64,000 nt of DNA from Gemmobacter caeruleus (GTDB lineage: Bacteria; Pseudomonadota; Alphaproteobacteria; Rhodobacterales; Rhodobacteraceae). A model generated the notes under the pieces. That model had not been told where the DNA came from. It made no database searches and saw only the letters and a list, made by a program, of their open reading frames with translations. Of the stretch, positions 26,686 through 34,608 are shown one piece after another (within the stretch, counting starts at the first letter, position 1; each line of letters begins with the position of its first letter). A program made the position numbers and the translations under genes. The DNA lies in assembly GCF_008271655.1 (NCBI RefSeq), contig NZ_VKKX01000052.1:176615-240614 (forward strand). Reading direction: 5' to 3'.

Positions 26686-27618
26686 ATGGCCCTGACGCTT
26701 TCGCTCAATACCAATCCGCTGGTGAACCGCTTTGCCGATCCGGATGACCTGATCGACACCGTGGCGCGCGACCTGCGCATCCGCGACCTGCAACTGACGC
26801 ATGAATTCATCAATCCAGGCTGGCCCGCCCCGGTGATCCGCCGCCTGACCCGGCAGATGGGCGCGGCGCTGGCGCGGACCGGCGTGCGGGTGACCAGCGG
26901 CATGACCGGGCCTTACGGGCGGCTCAATCATTTCGGCCATCCCGACCGCGAGGTGCGGCGCTATTATGTGGACTGGTTCAAGACCTTTGCCGATATCACC
27001 GCCGATCTGGGCGGCACCTCGGTCGGCACGCAATTCGCGATCTTCACCTATCAGGATTACGACGATCCGGCCCGGCGCGAGGCGCTGATCCAGACCGCGA
27101 TCGACTGCTGGGCCGAGGTGGCGGAACATGCAAGGGCGGCGGGGCTGAAATATGTGTTCTGGGAACCGATGAGCGTGGGCCGCGAATTCGGTGAAACCAT
27201 CGCCGCCGCGCTGGCGCTGCAAGACCGGCTGACGGCGGCGAATATGGCCGTGCCGATGTGGATGATGGCCGATATCGACCATGGCGATGTGACCAGCCCC
27301 AACCCCGACGATACCGACCCCTATGCCTGGGCGCGCGCGGTGCCGAAGGTCAGCCCGATCATCCATATCAAGCAGTCGATGATGGACAAGTCGGGCCACC
27401 GGCCCTTCACGGCGGCCTTCAACGCCAAGGGCTCGATCCAGCCCGAACCGCTGCTGGCGGCATTTGCCCAAGGCGGGGCGGTCGATAACGAGATCTGCCT
27501 TGAACTCAGCTTCAAGGAACGCGAGCCGAATGACCGCCAGGTCATCGCCCAGATCGCCGAAAGCGTGGCCTTCTGGGCACCGCATATCGACAGCGGCGTG
27601 CAAAACCTGAATATCTGA
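26686..27618 (+). CDS. eryC: D-erythrulose 1-phosphate 3-epimerase (EryC)
   Basis: A 310-residue TIM-barrel protein of the sugar isomerase/epimerase family. It matches from memory nearly the whole of Brucella EryC (start ALTLSLNTNPLVNRFA; VRVTSGMTGPYGRLNHFGHP; WMMADIDHGDVTS; CLELSFKEREPNDRQVI). In the revised Brucella pathway EryC turns D-erythrulose 1-phosphate into L-erythrulose 1-phosphate. Candidate metal ligands are Glu and His residues in FWEPMSVGREF, ADIDHGD and IIHIKQS. The ATG at 26686 is eight bases past the eryB stop; the upstream ATG lies inside eryB. Confidence 0.95.
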   Translation: MALTLSLNTNPLVNRFADPDDLIDTVARDLRIRDLQLTHEFINPGWPAPVIRRLTRQMGAALARTGVRVTSGMTGPYGRLNHFGHPDREVRRYYVDWFKTFADITADLGGTSVGTQFAIFTYQDYDDPARREALIQTAIDCWAEVAEHARAAGLKYVFWEPMSVGREFGETIAAALALQDRLTAANMAVPMWMMADIDHGDVTSPNPDDTDPYAWARAVPKVSPIIHIKQSMMDKSGHRPFTAAFNAKGSIQPEPLLAAFAQGGAVDNEICLELSFKEREPNDRQVIAQIAESVAFWAPHIDSGVQNLNI

Positions 27619-27653
27619 CCGCAGGATACGGACAACCCCAAAGGAAACCGCCC

Positions 27654-28796
27654 ATGCCCGCCAGTTTCAGCTTTGCCACCGCGACCGAGATCCTGTTCGG
27701 CCGCGGCGAGGTGGCGCAGGCTGCCCCCCGTGTGGCGGCGCTCGGGGATACGGTCTTGCTGGTGCAGGGCGCCACGCCCGCGCGGTCTGATGCGCTGGCG
27801 GCGGCGCTGGCGGCGCGGGGCTGCCGGGTGACACGCTTTGCCGTGGCGCAAGAGCCGGACATGGCGCGGGTCGAGGCCGGCCTGGCCGTGGCGCGTGCGG
27901 CGGGCGCGACGGTTGTCGTGGCGCTTGGCGGCGGCGCGGTGATCGACGCGGGCAAGGCGATTGCCGCGCTGGTGCCCGCGACACGGCCCATGCTCGACCA
28001 TCTGGAGGTGGTGGGGCAGGGCCTGCCGCTCGATCACGCGCCCTTGCCCTTTGTCGCGATCCCGACCACGGCCGGCACCGGGGCCGAGGTCACGCGCAAT
28101 GCGGTGATCGGCGTGCCCGCGCAGGGGCGCAAGGTCAGCCTGCGCGACATCCGCATGTTGCCGCGCCTGGCCATCGTCGATCCGGCGCTGACCGATCAGT
28201 GCCCGCGCGGCGTGACGCTGGCCTCGGGGCTGGATGCGGTGACACAGGTGATCGAACCCTTCACCAGCCCGCGTGCTAACCGGTTCACCGATGCGCTGTG
28301 CCGCGATGCGATCCCGCGCGGGCTGGCGGCGCTGATCCGGCTGATGCAGGCCGAAGACTCGCAGGCGCGCGACGATCTGGCCTGGGTCAGCCTGTGCGGC
28401 GGTCTTGCGCTGGCCAATGCCGGGCTGGGGGCGGTGCATGGGCTGGCCGGACCGCTGGGCGGGCTGACCGGCGCCGCGCATGGCGCGATCTGCGGCACGC
28501 TTTTGCCGCATGTGCTGCGCGCCAATCGCCGCGCGGTGGCCGATCCGGCCCGGCTCGATCAGGTCGCGGCCTGGATCGGCGCCGCCCTGGGCGTGGCGCC
28601 CGGGATGGAGGTTGCTGCCCCCGCGCTGGCCGCCTGGGCGCGGGCGCAGGGCCTGCCGGGGCTGACCGGGCTGGGCATCGACGCCGCCGCGCAGGCCCGG
28701 GCCGCGCAGGCCGCCGCCGCCTCGTCTTCGATGAAGGCCAACCCGGTGGTGCTGTCGGAAACCGATCTGACCCGGATCATGCAGGAGGCTGGCTGA
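27654..28796 (+). CDS. Iron-containing (group III) alcohol dehydrogenase within the ery operon
   Basis: A 380-residue NAD(P)-dependent dehydrogenase with the dinucleotide motif VVVALGGGAVIDAGKAIA and AIPTTAGTGAEVTRNAVIG. Group III enzymes bind iron through one Asp and three His. Here the Asp is in SGLDAVTQVIEPF, where the usual His is Gln, while two later His are present (GLGAVHGLAGPLGG, GAAHGAICG). The LDAxTQxIEPF form recurs in a subfamily, so it may use a different metal arrangement. It sits between eryC and eryD with a good ribosome site (AAGGAAACCG). It is not part of the Brucella ery operon. It may oxidise a polyol or reduce an aldehyde side product; substrate unknown. Confidence 0.85.
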   Translation: MPASFSFATATEILFGRGEVAQAAPRVAALGDTVLLVQGATPARSDALAAALAARGCRVTRFAVAQEPDMARVEAGLAVARAAGATVVVALGGGAVIDAGKAIAALVPATRPMLDHLEVVGQGLPLDHAPLPFVAIPTTAGTGAEVTRNAVIGVPAQGRKVSLRDIRMLPRLAIVDPALTDQCPRGVTLASGLDAVTQVIEPFTSPRANRFTDALCRDAIPRGLAALIRLMQAEDSQARDDLAWVSLCGGLALANAGLGAVHGLAGPLGGLTGAAHGAICGTLLPHVLRANRRAVADPARLDQVAAWIGAALGVAPGMEVAAPALAAWARAQGLPGLTGLGIDAAAQARAAQAAAASSSMKANPVVLSETDLTRIMQEAG

Positions 28797-28797
28797 C

Positions 28798-29754
28798 ATG
28801 TTGCACCGCGCCGCGATCGACCCCGAGGAAAGCCTCGCCATCCGCGCGGCCTGGCTGCATTTTGCCGGCGGGCTGACCCAGGCGGCGGTGGCCAAACGGC
28901 TGGGCCTGCCCTCGGTCAAAGCGCATCGGCTGATCGCGCGGGCGGTGGATGCGGGCATGGTCAAGGTCAGCATCGACGGCGCCATCGTCGAATGCGCCGA
29001 ACTGGAACACCGGCTTTGCGCGCGCTTCGGTCTGGATCATTGCGAGGTGGCGCCCGATCTGGGCGAGGAGGGCCAGCCGCTGCGCGCGCTCGGCCTGGCC
29101 GGGGCGGGCTTTCTGCGCCGCGAGATCGAACGCGGCGAGGTGCCGGTGATCGGCCTTGGCCATGGTCGCACCCTTGCCGCCGCCGTGCAACATCTGCCGC
29201 GGTTCGAGGCGGGCGGGGTGCGCTTTGTCTCGCTGCTGGGCGGGCTGACGCGGAATTACGCGGTCAATCCGCATGACGTGATGCACCGCCTGGCCGAAAA
29301 GACCGGGGCGCAGGCCTATGTCCTGCCGGTGCCGTTCTTTGCCAATTCCGAAGGCGACCGGGCCGTGGTTCTGGCCCAGCCCGGCGTGCGCGAGATCTTC
29401 GATCTGTCGAATGGTGCGCGGCTCAAGGTCGTGGGGATCGGCACCGCCGATGCCGGGGCGCAACTGGTCGCCTCGGGGATGATCGAGCCGCGCGAGATCG
29501 CCGAGATCAACGCCGCCGGCGCCGTGGGCGAGATGCTGGGCCATTTCTTTGACGCGCGGGGACGGGTGCTGGAAACCGGGCTGACGGCGCGCACCCTGTC
29601 TGTCGGGCTGGACGGCCCGCCCGACAGCCGCATCGTCGCCATTGCCGGCGGGGCGGCCAAGGCCGGCGCCATCCGCGCCGTGCTGGAAAGCGGCCGCCTG
29701 CGCGGCCTGATCACCGATGAACCCACGGCACGGATTCTGGCCGGGGAAATGTGA
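28798..29754 (+). CDS. eryD: SorC-family transcriptional regulator of erythritol genes
   Basis: A 318-residue regulator. An N-terminal helix-turn-helix (LTQAAVAKRLGLPSVKAHRL) precedes the SorC sugar-binding domain (VIGLGHGRTLAAAVQHLP, RFVSLLGGLTRNYAVNPHDV, VGIGTADAGAQLVASG). In Brucella EryD represses eryABCD and is relieved by erythritol. Here it is the fifth gene, starting one base after the dehydrogenase stop, with CAGGAGG upstream. It likely acts on the repeat cluster at 23308-23361. The position after an extra dehydrogenase differs from the simple eryABCD order. Confidence 0.9.
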   Translation: MLHRAAIDPEESLAIRAAWLHFAGGLTQAAVAKRLGLPSVKAHRLIARAVDAGMVKVSIDGAIVECAELEHRLCARFGLDHCEVAPDLGEEGQPLRALGLAGAGFLRREIERGEVPVIGLGHGRTLAAAVQHLPRFEAGGVRFVSLLGGLTRNYAVNPHDVMHRLAEKTGAQAYVLPVPFFANSEGDRAVVLAQPGVREIFDLSNGARLKVVGIGTADAGAQLVASGMIEPREIAEINAAGAVGEMLGHFFDARGRVLETGLTARTLSVGLDGPPDSRIVAIAGGAAKAGAIRAVLESGRLRGLITDEPTARILAGEM

Positions 29755-29813
29755 TTTCACGCGGGTGCCGTGATTTTTCGCCGAAAAATCACAACGAGAA
29801 ATCACAAAATCAC
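29751..29813. promoter_or_regulatory. Array of GTGATTT/AAATCAC elements before eryR
   Basis: Within 63 bases there are GTGATTTCAC (29751-29760, overlapping the eryD stop), a perfect 10-bp inverted repeat with arms GTGATTTTTC (29770-29779) and GAAAAATCAC (29783-29792), then GAAATCAC (29798-29805) and AAAATCAC (29806-29813). This is the only A/T-rich gap inside the operon and precedes eryR. It is a strong operator candidate for the DeoR-type EryR or for EryD; the hairpin could also attenuate read-through. Confidence 0.6.
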
Positions 29814-29876
29814 ATCGAAAATGTTGAGTTTTACCTGTGATCTGCTATCAATCCCATAGCAAAGGGGGAGGGAATC

Positions 29877-30641
29877 GTGCGCCGCGACGACCGCAGACAG
29901 GCGATCATGGATTTGCTGGTCGCGGCGCGTGCCGTCGATCTGGACGATCTGGCCGACCGCTTTGCCGTGTCGAAAATGACGATCCACCGCGATCTGGACG
30001 ATCTTGAACAGGCGGGTCTGCTGCGCAAGGTGCGCGGCGGCGCCACGATCGAGGCCGGCACCCGGTTCGAAAGCGATTTCCGCATCCGCGCCTTGCAGGA
30101 TGGCGAGGCCAAGGCCCGCATGGCGCGCGCCGCGATGGAACTGGTGGAACCCGGCATGACCGTCATGATCAATGACGGGTCCATGGCGGCGCTGCTGGCC
30201 GAAACGCTGGTTGAAAAGCGCCCGCTGACCATCATCACCAACAATGCCGCCGTGATCGACCGGATGCGGGCCGAGCCGGGCATCACCCTGATCGCGCTTG
30301 GCGGGGTGTTCAGCCCCAAGTTCAACGGCTTTTTCGGCATCGTGACCGAACAGGCCCTGTCGCGGCTGCGCGCCGATCTGGCCTTCATCTCGTCGCCCGC
30401 CGTCGCGGAGGGGCAGGCCTTTCACATGGATGATGCGGTCGTGCGCACCAAACGCGCCATGATGGCGGCGGCGGCGCGTGGCTGTCTGCTGGTCAATCAC
30501 AGCCGCTTCGGGCGGTCGGCGCTGCATGTGCTGGCCGATCTGGCCGAGTTTCAAACCATCATCACCGATGCCGAGCCCGACCCCGACCAGCGCGCCGCGC
30601 TGGAACGGGCGGGGCTGCGGCTGACCATCGCAAGGGACTGA
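29877..30641 (+). CDS. eryR: DeoR-family regulator of the erythritol isomerase genes
   Basis: A 254-residue DeoR-type repressor with helix-turn-helix RRQAIMDLLVAARAVDLDDL, FAVSKMTIHRDLDDLEQAG and the DeoRC domain (MINDGSMAALLAETL, IITNNAAVIDRM). The GTG start at 29877 follows GGGGGAGGG and is the first start in frame close to the motif. It directly precedes the TpiA- and RpiB-like genes, the same order as eryR-eryH-eryI in Brucella and Sinorhizobium. It probably binds the AAATCAC array just upstream. Confidence 0.88.
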   Translation: MRRDDRRQAIMDLLVAARAVDLDDLADRFAVSKMTIHRDLDDLEQAGLLRKVRGGATIEAGTRFESDFRIRALQDGEAKARMARAAMELVEPGMTVMINDGSMAALLAETLVEKRPLTIITNNAAVIDRMRAEPGITLIALGGVFSPKFNGFFGIVTEQALSRLRADLAFISSPAVAEGQAFHMDDAVVRTKRAMMAAAARGCLLVNHSRFGRSALHVLADLAEFQTIITDAEPDPDQRAALERAGLRLTIARD

Positions 30642-30642
30642 C

Positions 30643-31407
30643 ATGGAACCGCAAATCTGGATCGGCACAAGCTGGAAGATGAACAAGCTGCTGACCGAGG
30701 GGCTGGCCTTTGCCGAAGGGCTGCGCGCCGCCGATGCCGCGCGCGACCCGCGCATCCAGCGCTTTGTCATCCCACCCTTCACGCTTGTCCGCGAGGTCAA
30801 GGCCGCCCTGGCCGCGACCAGCGTCAAGGTCGGTGCGCAGAACATGCATTGGGAAGATGCCGGCGCCTGGACGGGCGAGGTCTCGCCGCTCATGCTGCGC
30901 GATTGCGGACTGGATATCGTGGAACTGGGCCATAGCGAGCGGCGCGAACATTTCGGCGAGACCGACGAGACCGTCGGGCGCAAGACCGAAGCGGCGGTGC
31001 GCCACGGCCTGACGCCCCTGATCTGCATCGGCGAGACGCTGGCCGAGCGCGAATCGGGCCGCGCGCAACAGGTGCTGGAGGCGCAGGTGCGCGGGGCGCT
31101 TGGGCGTCTGACGGGCGATCAGAGGGACGCGCCGGTGCTCTTGGCCTATGAACCCGTCTGGGCCATCGGCGTGAACGGCATCCCCGCCACCTCGGATTAC
31201 GCCGATGCAAGGCAGGCCGAGATCATCGCCGTGGCCGAGGATATTCTGGGGCGTCGCATCCCCTGCCTCTATGGCGGTTCGGTCAATCCGGGCAATTGCG
31301 AGGAACTCATCACCTGCCCGCATATCGACGGGCTTTTCATCGGGCGTTCGGCCTGGGATGTCGCGGGCTATCTCGACATTCTGGCCCGTTGCGCCGCCAA
31401 AATGTGA
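30643..31407 (+). CDS. eryH: L-erythrulose 1-phosphate isomerase (triose-phosphate isomerase family)
   Basis: A 254-residue TIM-barrel enzyme. Triose-phosphate isomerase features are the phosphate-site Lys in [11 protein letters not shown], catalytic His in [14 protein letters not shown], and catalytic Glu in [11 protein letters not shown] with loop 6 changed to GVNGIPAT. In Brucella the second TpiA (EryH) converts L-erythrulose 1-phosphate to D-erythrulose 4-phosphate. The Trp in [10 protein letters not shown] and the altered loop 6 set it apart from ordinary glycolytic TpiA. It starts one base after the eryR stop and precedes the RpiB homologue, so the ery role is much more likely than glycolysis. 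Confidence 0.9.
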   Translation: MEPQIWIGTSWKMNKLLTEGLAFAEGLRAADAARDPRIQRFVIPPFTLVREVKAALAATSVKVGAQNMHWEDAGAWTGEVSPLMLRDCGLDIVELGHSERREHFGETDETVGRKTEAAVRHGLTPLICIGETLAERESGRAQQVLEAQVRGALGRLTGDQRDAPVLLAYEPVWAIGVNGIPATSDYADARQAEIIAVAEDILGRRIPCLYGGSVNPGNCEELITCPHIDGLFIGRSAWDVAGYLDILARCAAKM

Positions 31408-31418
31408 AGGATCACGAC

Positions 31419-31880
31419 ATGAAACTGGCAATTGCGGGCGACAGCGCGGGCGAAGGTCTGGCCAAGATCCTGGCCGATCACCTGAAGGGCAAGCATGAGG
31501 TGGCCGAGATCAGCCGCACCGAGGCCGGGCCGGACGCGTTCTATGCCAACCTGTCGGATCGGGTGGCAAGCGCCGTCGCGGACGGCACCTATGACCGGGC
31601 GATTCTGGTCTGCGGCACCGGCATCGGCGTCTGCATCGCGGCCAACAAGGTGCCGGGCATCCGCGCCGCGCTGACCCATGACACCTATTCGGCCGAACGC
31701 GCCGCCCTGTCGAACAATGCCCAGATCATCACCATGGGCGCCCGGGTCATCGGGCCGGAACTGGCCAAGGCGATTGCCGATGCCTGGCTGGCCGAAACCC
31801 TGAATTTCGATGCGACCGGCAAGTCGGCCGGCAATGTCGATGCGATTGATGCGGTGGACGCGCGTTACAACAAGCGCTAA
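31419..31880 (+). CDS. eryI: D-erythrulose 4-phosphate isomerase (RpiB family)
   Basis: A 153-residue RpiB/LacAB-type sugar-phosphate isomerase. It begins [20 protein letters not shown] and has the catalytic-loop motif [20 protein letters not shown] with Cys at the RpiB catalytic position. In the ery pathway this enzyme yields D-erythrose 4-phosphate, which enters the pentose phosphate pathway. The ATG at 31419 has GAAGGA in front and lies 11 nt after the eryH stop; an upstream ATG inside eryH is rejected. Confidence 0.92.
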   Translation: MKLAIAGDSAGEGLAKILADHLKGKHEVAEISRTEAGPDAFYANLSDRVASAVADGTYDRAILVCGTGIGVCIAANKVPGIRAALTHDTYSAERAALSNNAQIITMGARVIGPELAKAIADAWLAETLNFDATGKSAGNVDAIDAVDARYNKR

Positions 31881-31945
31881 GCGCTGCATCAGAGCTTGCC
31901 GAGGGGGCGTTGGCCCGCCCCTTCGCCCAACCGGAAAGAGGCACC

Positions 31946-32947
31946 ATGCTTCGCCTGCCCAATGACGGCGCCGCCACTGGCGCGCCGCTGGATGGTCATT
32001 TGCGCGCCGCGGGCGGCGCCGGACCGATCGTTGCCGCGCTGGCCGCGGCCTTGCCCCCCCTTGCCGCGCGTCTGGGCTCGGGCCGCCTGCATGGCGACCC
32101 CGAGGCCGTGGTCGGCGTCAATGACAGCGGCGACAAGCAAAAGGCGCTGGATGTCGCCGCGCATGATCACATGATGCGGGCGCTGGCCGGCAGCGGCGTG
32201 CGCCGCGTGCTGTCGGAGGAGGCCGAGGCGGTGATCGACCTCGACCCCTCCGGCGATTTCGATGTGGCGATCGACCCGATCGACGGCTCTGGCAGCATCG
32301 GCATCGGCGCGCCCCTGGGCATGCTGTTTTCCGTGCTGGAGGCCGCACCCCACGGCTTCCTGCGCCCGGCGCGGGGGGCGGTGGTCGCGGCGGGTTATGC
32401 GTCCTTCGGGCATTCGCTGGATTTCGGCTTTTCGCTGGGCGAGGGCGTGCATATCGCCACGCATGACCGCGATCTGGGCGATTTCCGTCTGGTGCGGCAG
32501 GGCGTGACGCTGGAACCGGCCACTAAAAGCATCGCCTATAACGCCTCGAACGAACGGCACTGGCCCGAGGGGCTGCAAGCCTGGGCGCGTGATCTGCGCG
32601 CCGGCAAGGATGGCCCGCGCGGCAAGGATTTCAACATGCGCTGGCTGGCCGCCGCCGTCGGCGAATTGCACCGCATCCTGTTGCAGGGCGGCGTGTTCCT
32701 CTATCCCGCCGACCGCCGCAAGGGCTATGAGAACGGCCGCCTGCGCCTGATCTACGAAGCCGCGCCCATTGCCTTTCTGATCGAACAGGCCGGCGGGCGG
32801 GCGACCGATGGCGCTACGGCGATCCTCGATCTTCACCCCGAACGGCATCATGAAAACGTGCCGCTCGTCTTTGGCGCGGCAGAGGAGGTCGAGGTGATCG
32901 GCCGTTATCTGCGCGACCTTTCGCATTCCCCCACCCAACAAGGATGA
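31946..32947 (+). CDS. fbp: Class I fructose-1,6-bisphosphatase (possible sedoheptulose-bisphosphatase)
   Basis: A 333-residue metal-dependent sugar bisphosphatase with the class I signature [13 protein letters not shown], the acidic VLSEEAE loop, and the substrate-binding [20 protein letters not shown] region. It would remove the C1 phosphate from fructose 1,6-bisphosphate; proteobacterial enzymes of this class often also take sedoheptulose 1,7-bisphosphate. Its place after eryI and four bases before an aldolase suggests it helps recycle erythrose 4-phosphate (with DHAP) through sedoheptulose bisphosphate. The start MLRLPNDG is preferred, with GAAAGAGG upstream; an ATG 36 nt earlier has no site. 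Confidence 0.9.
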   Translation: MLRLPNDGAATGAPLDGHLRAAGGAGPIVAALAAALPPLAARLGSGRLHGDPEAVVGVNDSGDKQKALDVAAHDHMMRALAGSGVRRVLSEEAEAVIDLDPSGDFDVAIDPIDGSGSIGIGAPLGMLFSVLEAAPHGFLRPARGAVVAAGYASFGHSLDFGFSLGEGVHIATHDRDLGDFRLVRQGVTLEPATKSIAYNASNERHWPEGLQAWARDLRAGKDGPRGKDFNMRWLAAAVGELHRILLQGGVFLYPADRRKGYENGRLRLIYEAAPIAFLIEQAGGRATDGATAILDLHPERHHENVPLVFGAAEEVEVIGRYLRDLSHSPTQQG

Positions 32948-32951
32948 TTCC

Positions 32952-33986
32952 ATGGCCCGGATCACACTCCGCCAGCTTCTCGACCATGCCGCCGAACACG
33001 GCTACGGCGTGCCCGCCTTCAACATCTCCAACATGGAACAGGGCCTGGCCATCATGGCGGCGGCCAAGGCGACCAATGCGCCGGTGATCCTGCAAGCCAG
33101 CCGGGGCGCGCGCGCCTATGCCGGCGACCGGGTTCTGGCGCGGCTGATCGACGGGCTGACCGAAACCTACCCGGAAATCCCGGTCTGCATGCATCTGGAC
33201 CATGGCAACAACCTGGCCACCTGCGCGACGGCGATCCAGAACGGCTTTACCAGCGTGATGATGGATGGCAGCCTCAAGGCCGATGGCAAGACCCCGGCCG
33301 ATTACGTCTATAACCGCGACATCACCCGCGCGGTCGTCGATATGGCCCATGCCTGCGGCGTGTCGGTGGAGGGCGAGTTGGGCGTGCTGGGCAGCCTGGA
33401 AACCGGGATGGGCGATCAGGAAGACGGCCATGGCGCCACCGAAAAGCTGAGCCATGACCAGCTGTTGACCGACCCGGCCGAGGCCGAAAAGTTCGTGGCC
33501 GAAACCGGCGTGGATGCGCTGGCCATTGCCATGGGCACCTCGCATGGCGCCTACAAGTTCACCCGCAAGCCCGATGGCGACATTCTGGCGATGCATGTGA
33601 TCGAGGAAATCCACCGCCGCCTGCCGAACACCCATCTGGTGATGCACGGCTCGTCCTCGGTGCCCGAGGATCTGCAACAGATCATCAATGCCTATGGCGG
33701 CGACATCAAGCCGACCTGGGGTGTCCCGGTCGAGGAGATCCAGCGCGGCATCAAGTCGGGCGTGCGCAAGATCAACATCGACACCGACAACCGTCTGGCC
33801 GCCACGGCCGCGATCCGCAAATCCTTTGCCGAGGATCCGGCGGAATTCGATCCGCGCAAATATCTCAAGGCCGCGATGGCCATGATGACCGAGGTTTGCA
33901 AGCAGCGCTTCGAGGCCTTCGGCACCGCCGGCCATGCCGACAAGATCCGCCCCGTTCCGGTCGAGGCGATGGCCCGGCGCTACTGA
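32952..33986 (+). CDS. fba: Class II fructose-bisphosphate aldolase (CbbA type)
   Basis: A 344-residue zinc-dependent aldolase. It shows the Zn-binding HLDHGN motif ([15 protein letters not shown]), [23 protein letters not shown] and the K+/phosphate-binding NIDTDNR. It joins DHAP with glyceraldehyde 3-phosphate, and probably with erythrose 4-phosphate to give sedoheptulose 1,7-bisphosphate. It is the last gene of the ery operon, with CAAGGATGATTCC before the ATG. An inverted repeat 31 nt past its stop may end the transcript. Confidence 0.93.
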   Translation: MARITLRQLLDHAAEHGYGVPAFNISNMEQGLAIMAAAKATNAPVILQASRGARAYAGDRVLARLIDGLTETYPEIPVCMHLDHGNNLATCATAIQNGFTSVMMDGSLKADGKTPADYVYNRDITRAVVDMAHACGVSVEGELGVLGSLETGMGDQEDGHGATEKLSHDQLLTDPAEAEKFVAETGVDALAIAMGTSHGAYKFTRKPDGDILAMHVIEEIHRRLPNTHLVMHGSSSVPEDLQQIINAYGGDIKPTWGVPVEEIQRGIKSGVRKINIDTDNRLAATAAIRKSFAEDPAEFDPRKYLKAAMAMMTEVCKQRFEAFGTAGHADKIRPVPVEAMARRY

Positions 33987-34017
33987 GGCGCGGCGGCCAG
34001 AAGCCGTCACGGAAAAA

Positions 34018-34056
34018 GAAACGGGGCGTTGCGGCTGTTGCCACATGCCCCGTTTC
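34018..34056 (+). terminator. Inverted repeat after the ery operon, probable terminator
   Basis: Arms GAAACGGGGC (34018-34027) and GCCCCGTTTC (34047-34056) are perfectly complementary around a 19-nt loop, 31 nt past the aldolase stop. No T-run follows, so strength is uncertain; it could also work on the opposite strand, where no gene converges. Confidence 0.55.
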
Positions 34057-34608
34057 ACTGGCCGGTCCGGGCTCTGCCGGGGCTGGCCTCACTTGCACGA
34101 TCACCGGGCCGAACAGGCCGCACTCTTGTTCAACACCGTTGCACCGGCAAGGGCCGCATGCCTCATACTGCCTCCGACCCGCCTCTGGGGCGAACACCGC
34201 GGCAGCAACGCATTGCGGCATTCAGGCGGGCCGGAGAACAGCAGTGAGGCTGGATCAACCTTCCCGTCAGACGGGGCTCGACCCAGGCCGCGACATTCAC
34301 TGAACACCACGACTGGACGCTGCGTTTTCCACATCGGTATTCGCGTCCTGCCAGACACACAAACCCGATACTCGTTACAAGGCAGGGCGTCCCCCCACAC
34401 TCTCACACTCTTGACACAAGACTGTGTCGGGGCGGCGGGGCGGGGGGTTCAAACATTTCGGGGCTCGTTCAAACTTTTTTCAGATTTTGCGCATCAGCCT
34501 GTGCAGCGATGCCGCAGCGGCTGCGACGCGGCGGCGCGGTGCGGCCTTGCGTCTGGTGCCGGGGGCGCATTTTCCGTAAGGATGGGGCGTGACGATTGGA
34601 ATAGGTCT
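34057..34608. other. 552-nt gene-free region before the outer-membrane/sigma-factor operon
   Basis: No convincing gene on either strand; the open frames here have no ribosome site or family likeness. It holds a short inverted repeat GACACAAGACTGTGTC (34413-34428), two copies of TTCAAAC about 20 nt apart (near 34449 and 34470), and a weak ECF-type promoter pattern GAAC (34302-34305), 17 nt, CGTT (34323-34326). It could carry a long leader, a small RNA or the control region of the next operon. Confidence 0.4.

Noticed and set aside
30643..31407. Ordinary glycolytic triose-phosphate isomerase
   Set aside because: Loop 6 and the N-terminus differ from typical TpiA, and the place between eryR and the RpiB homologue matches eryH.
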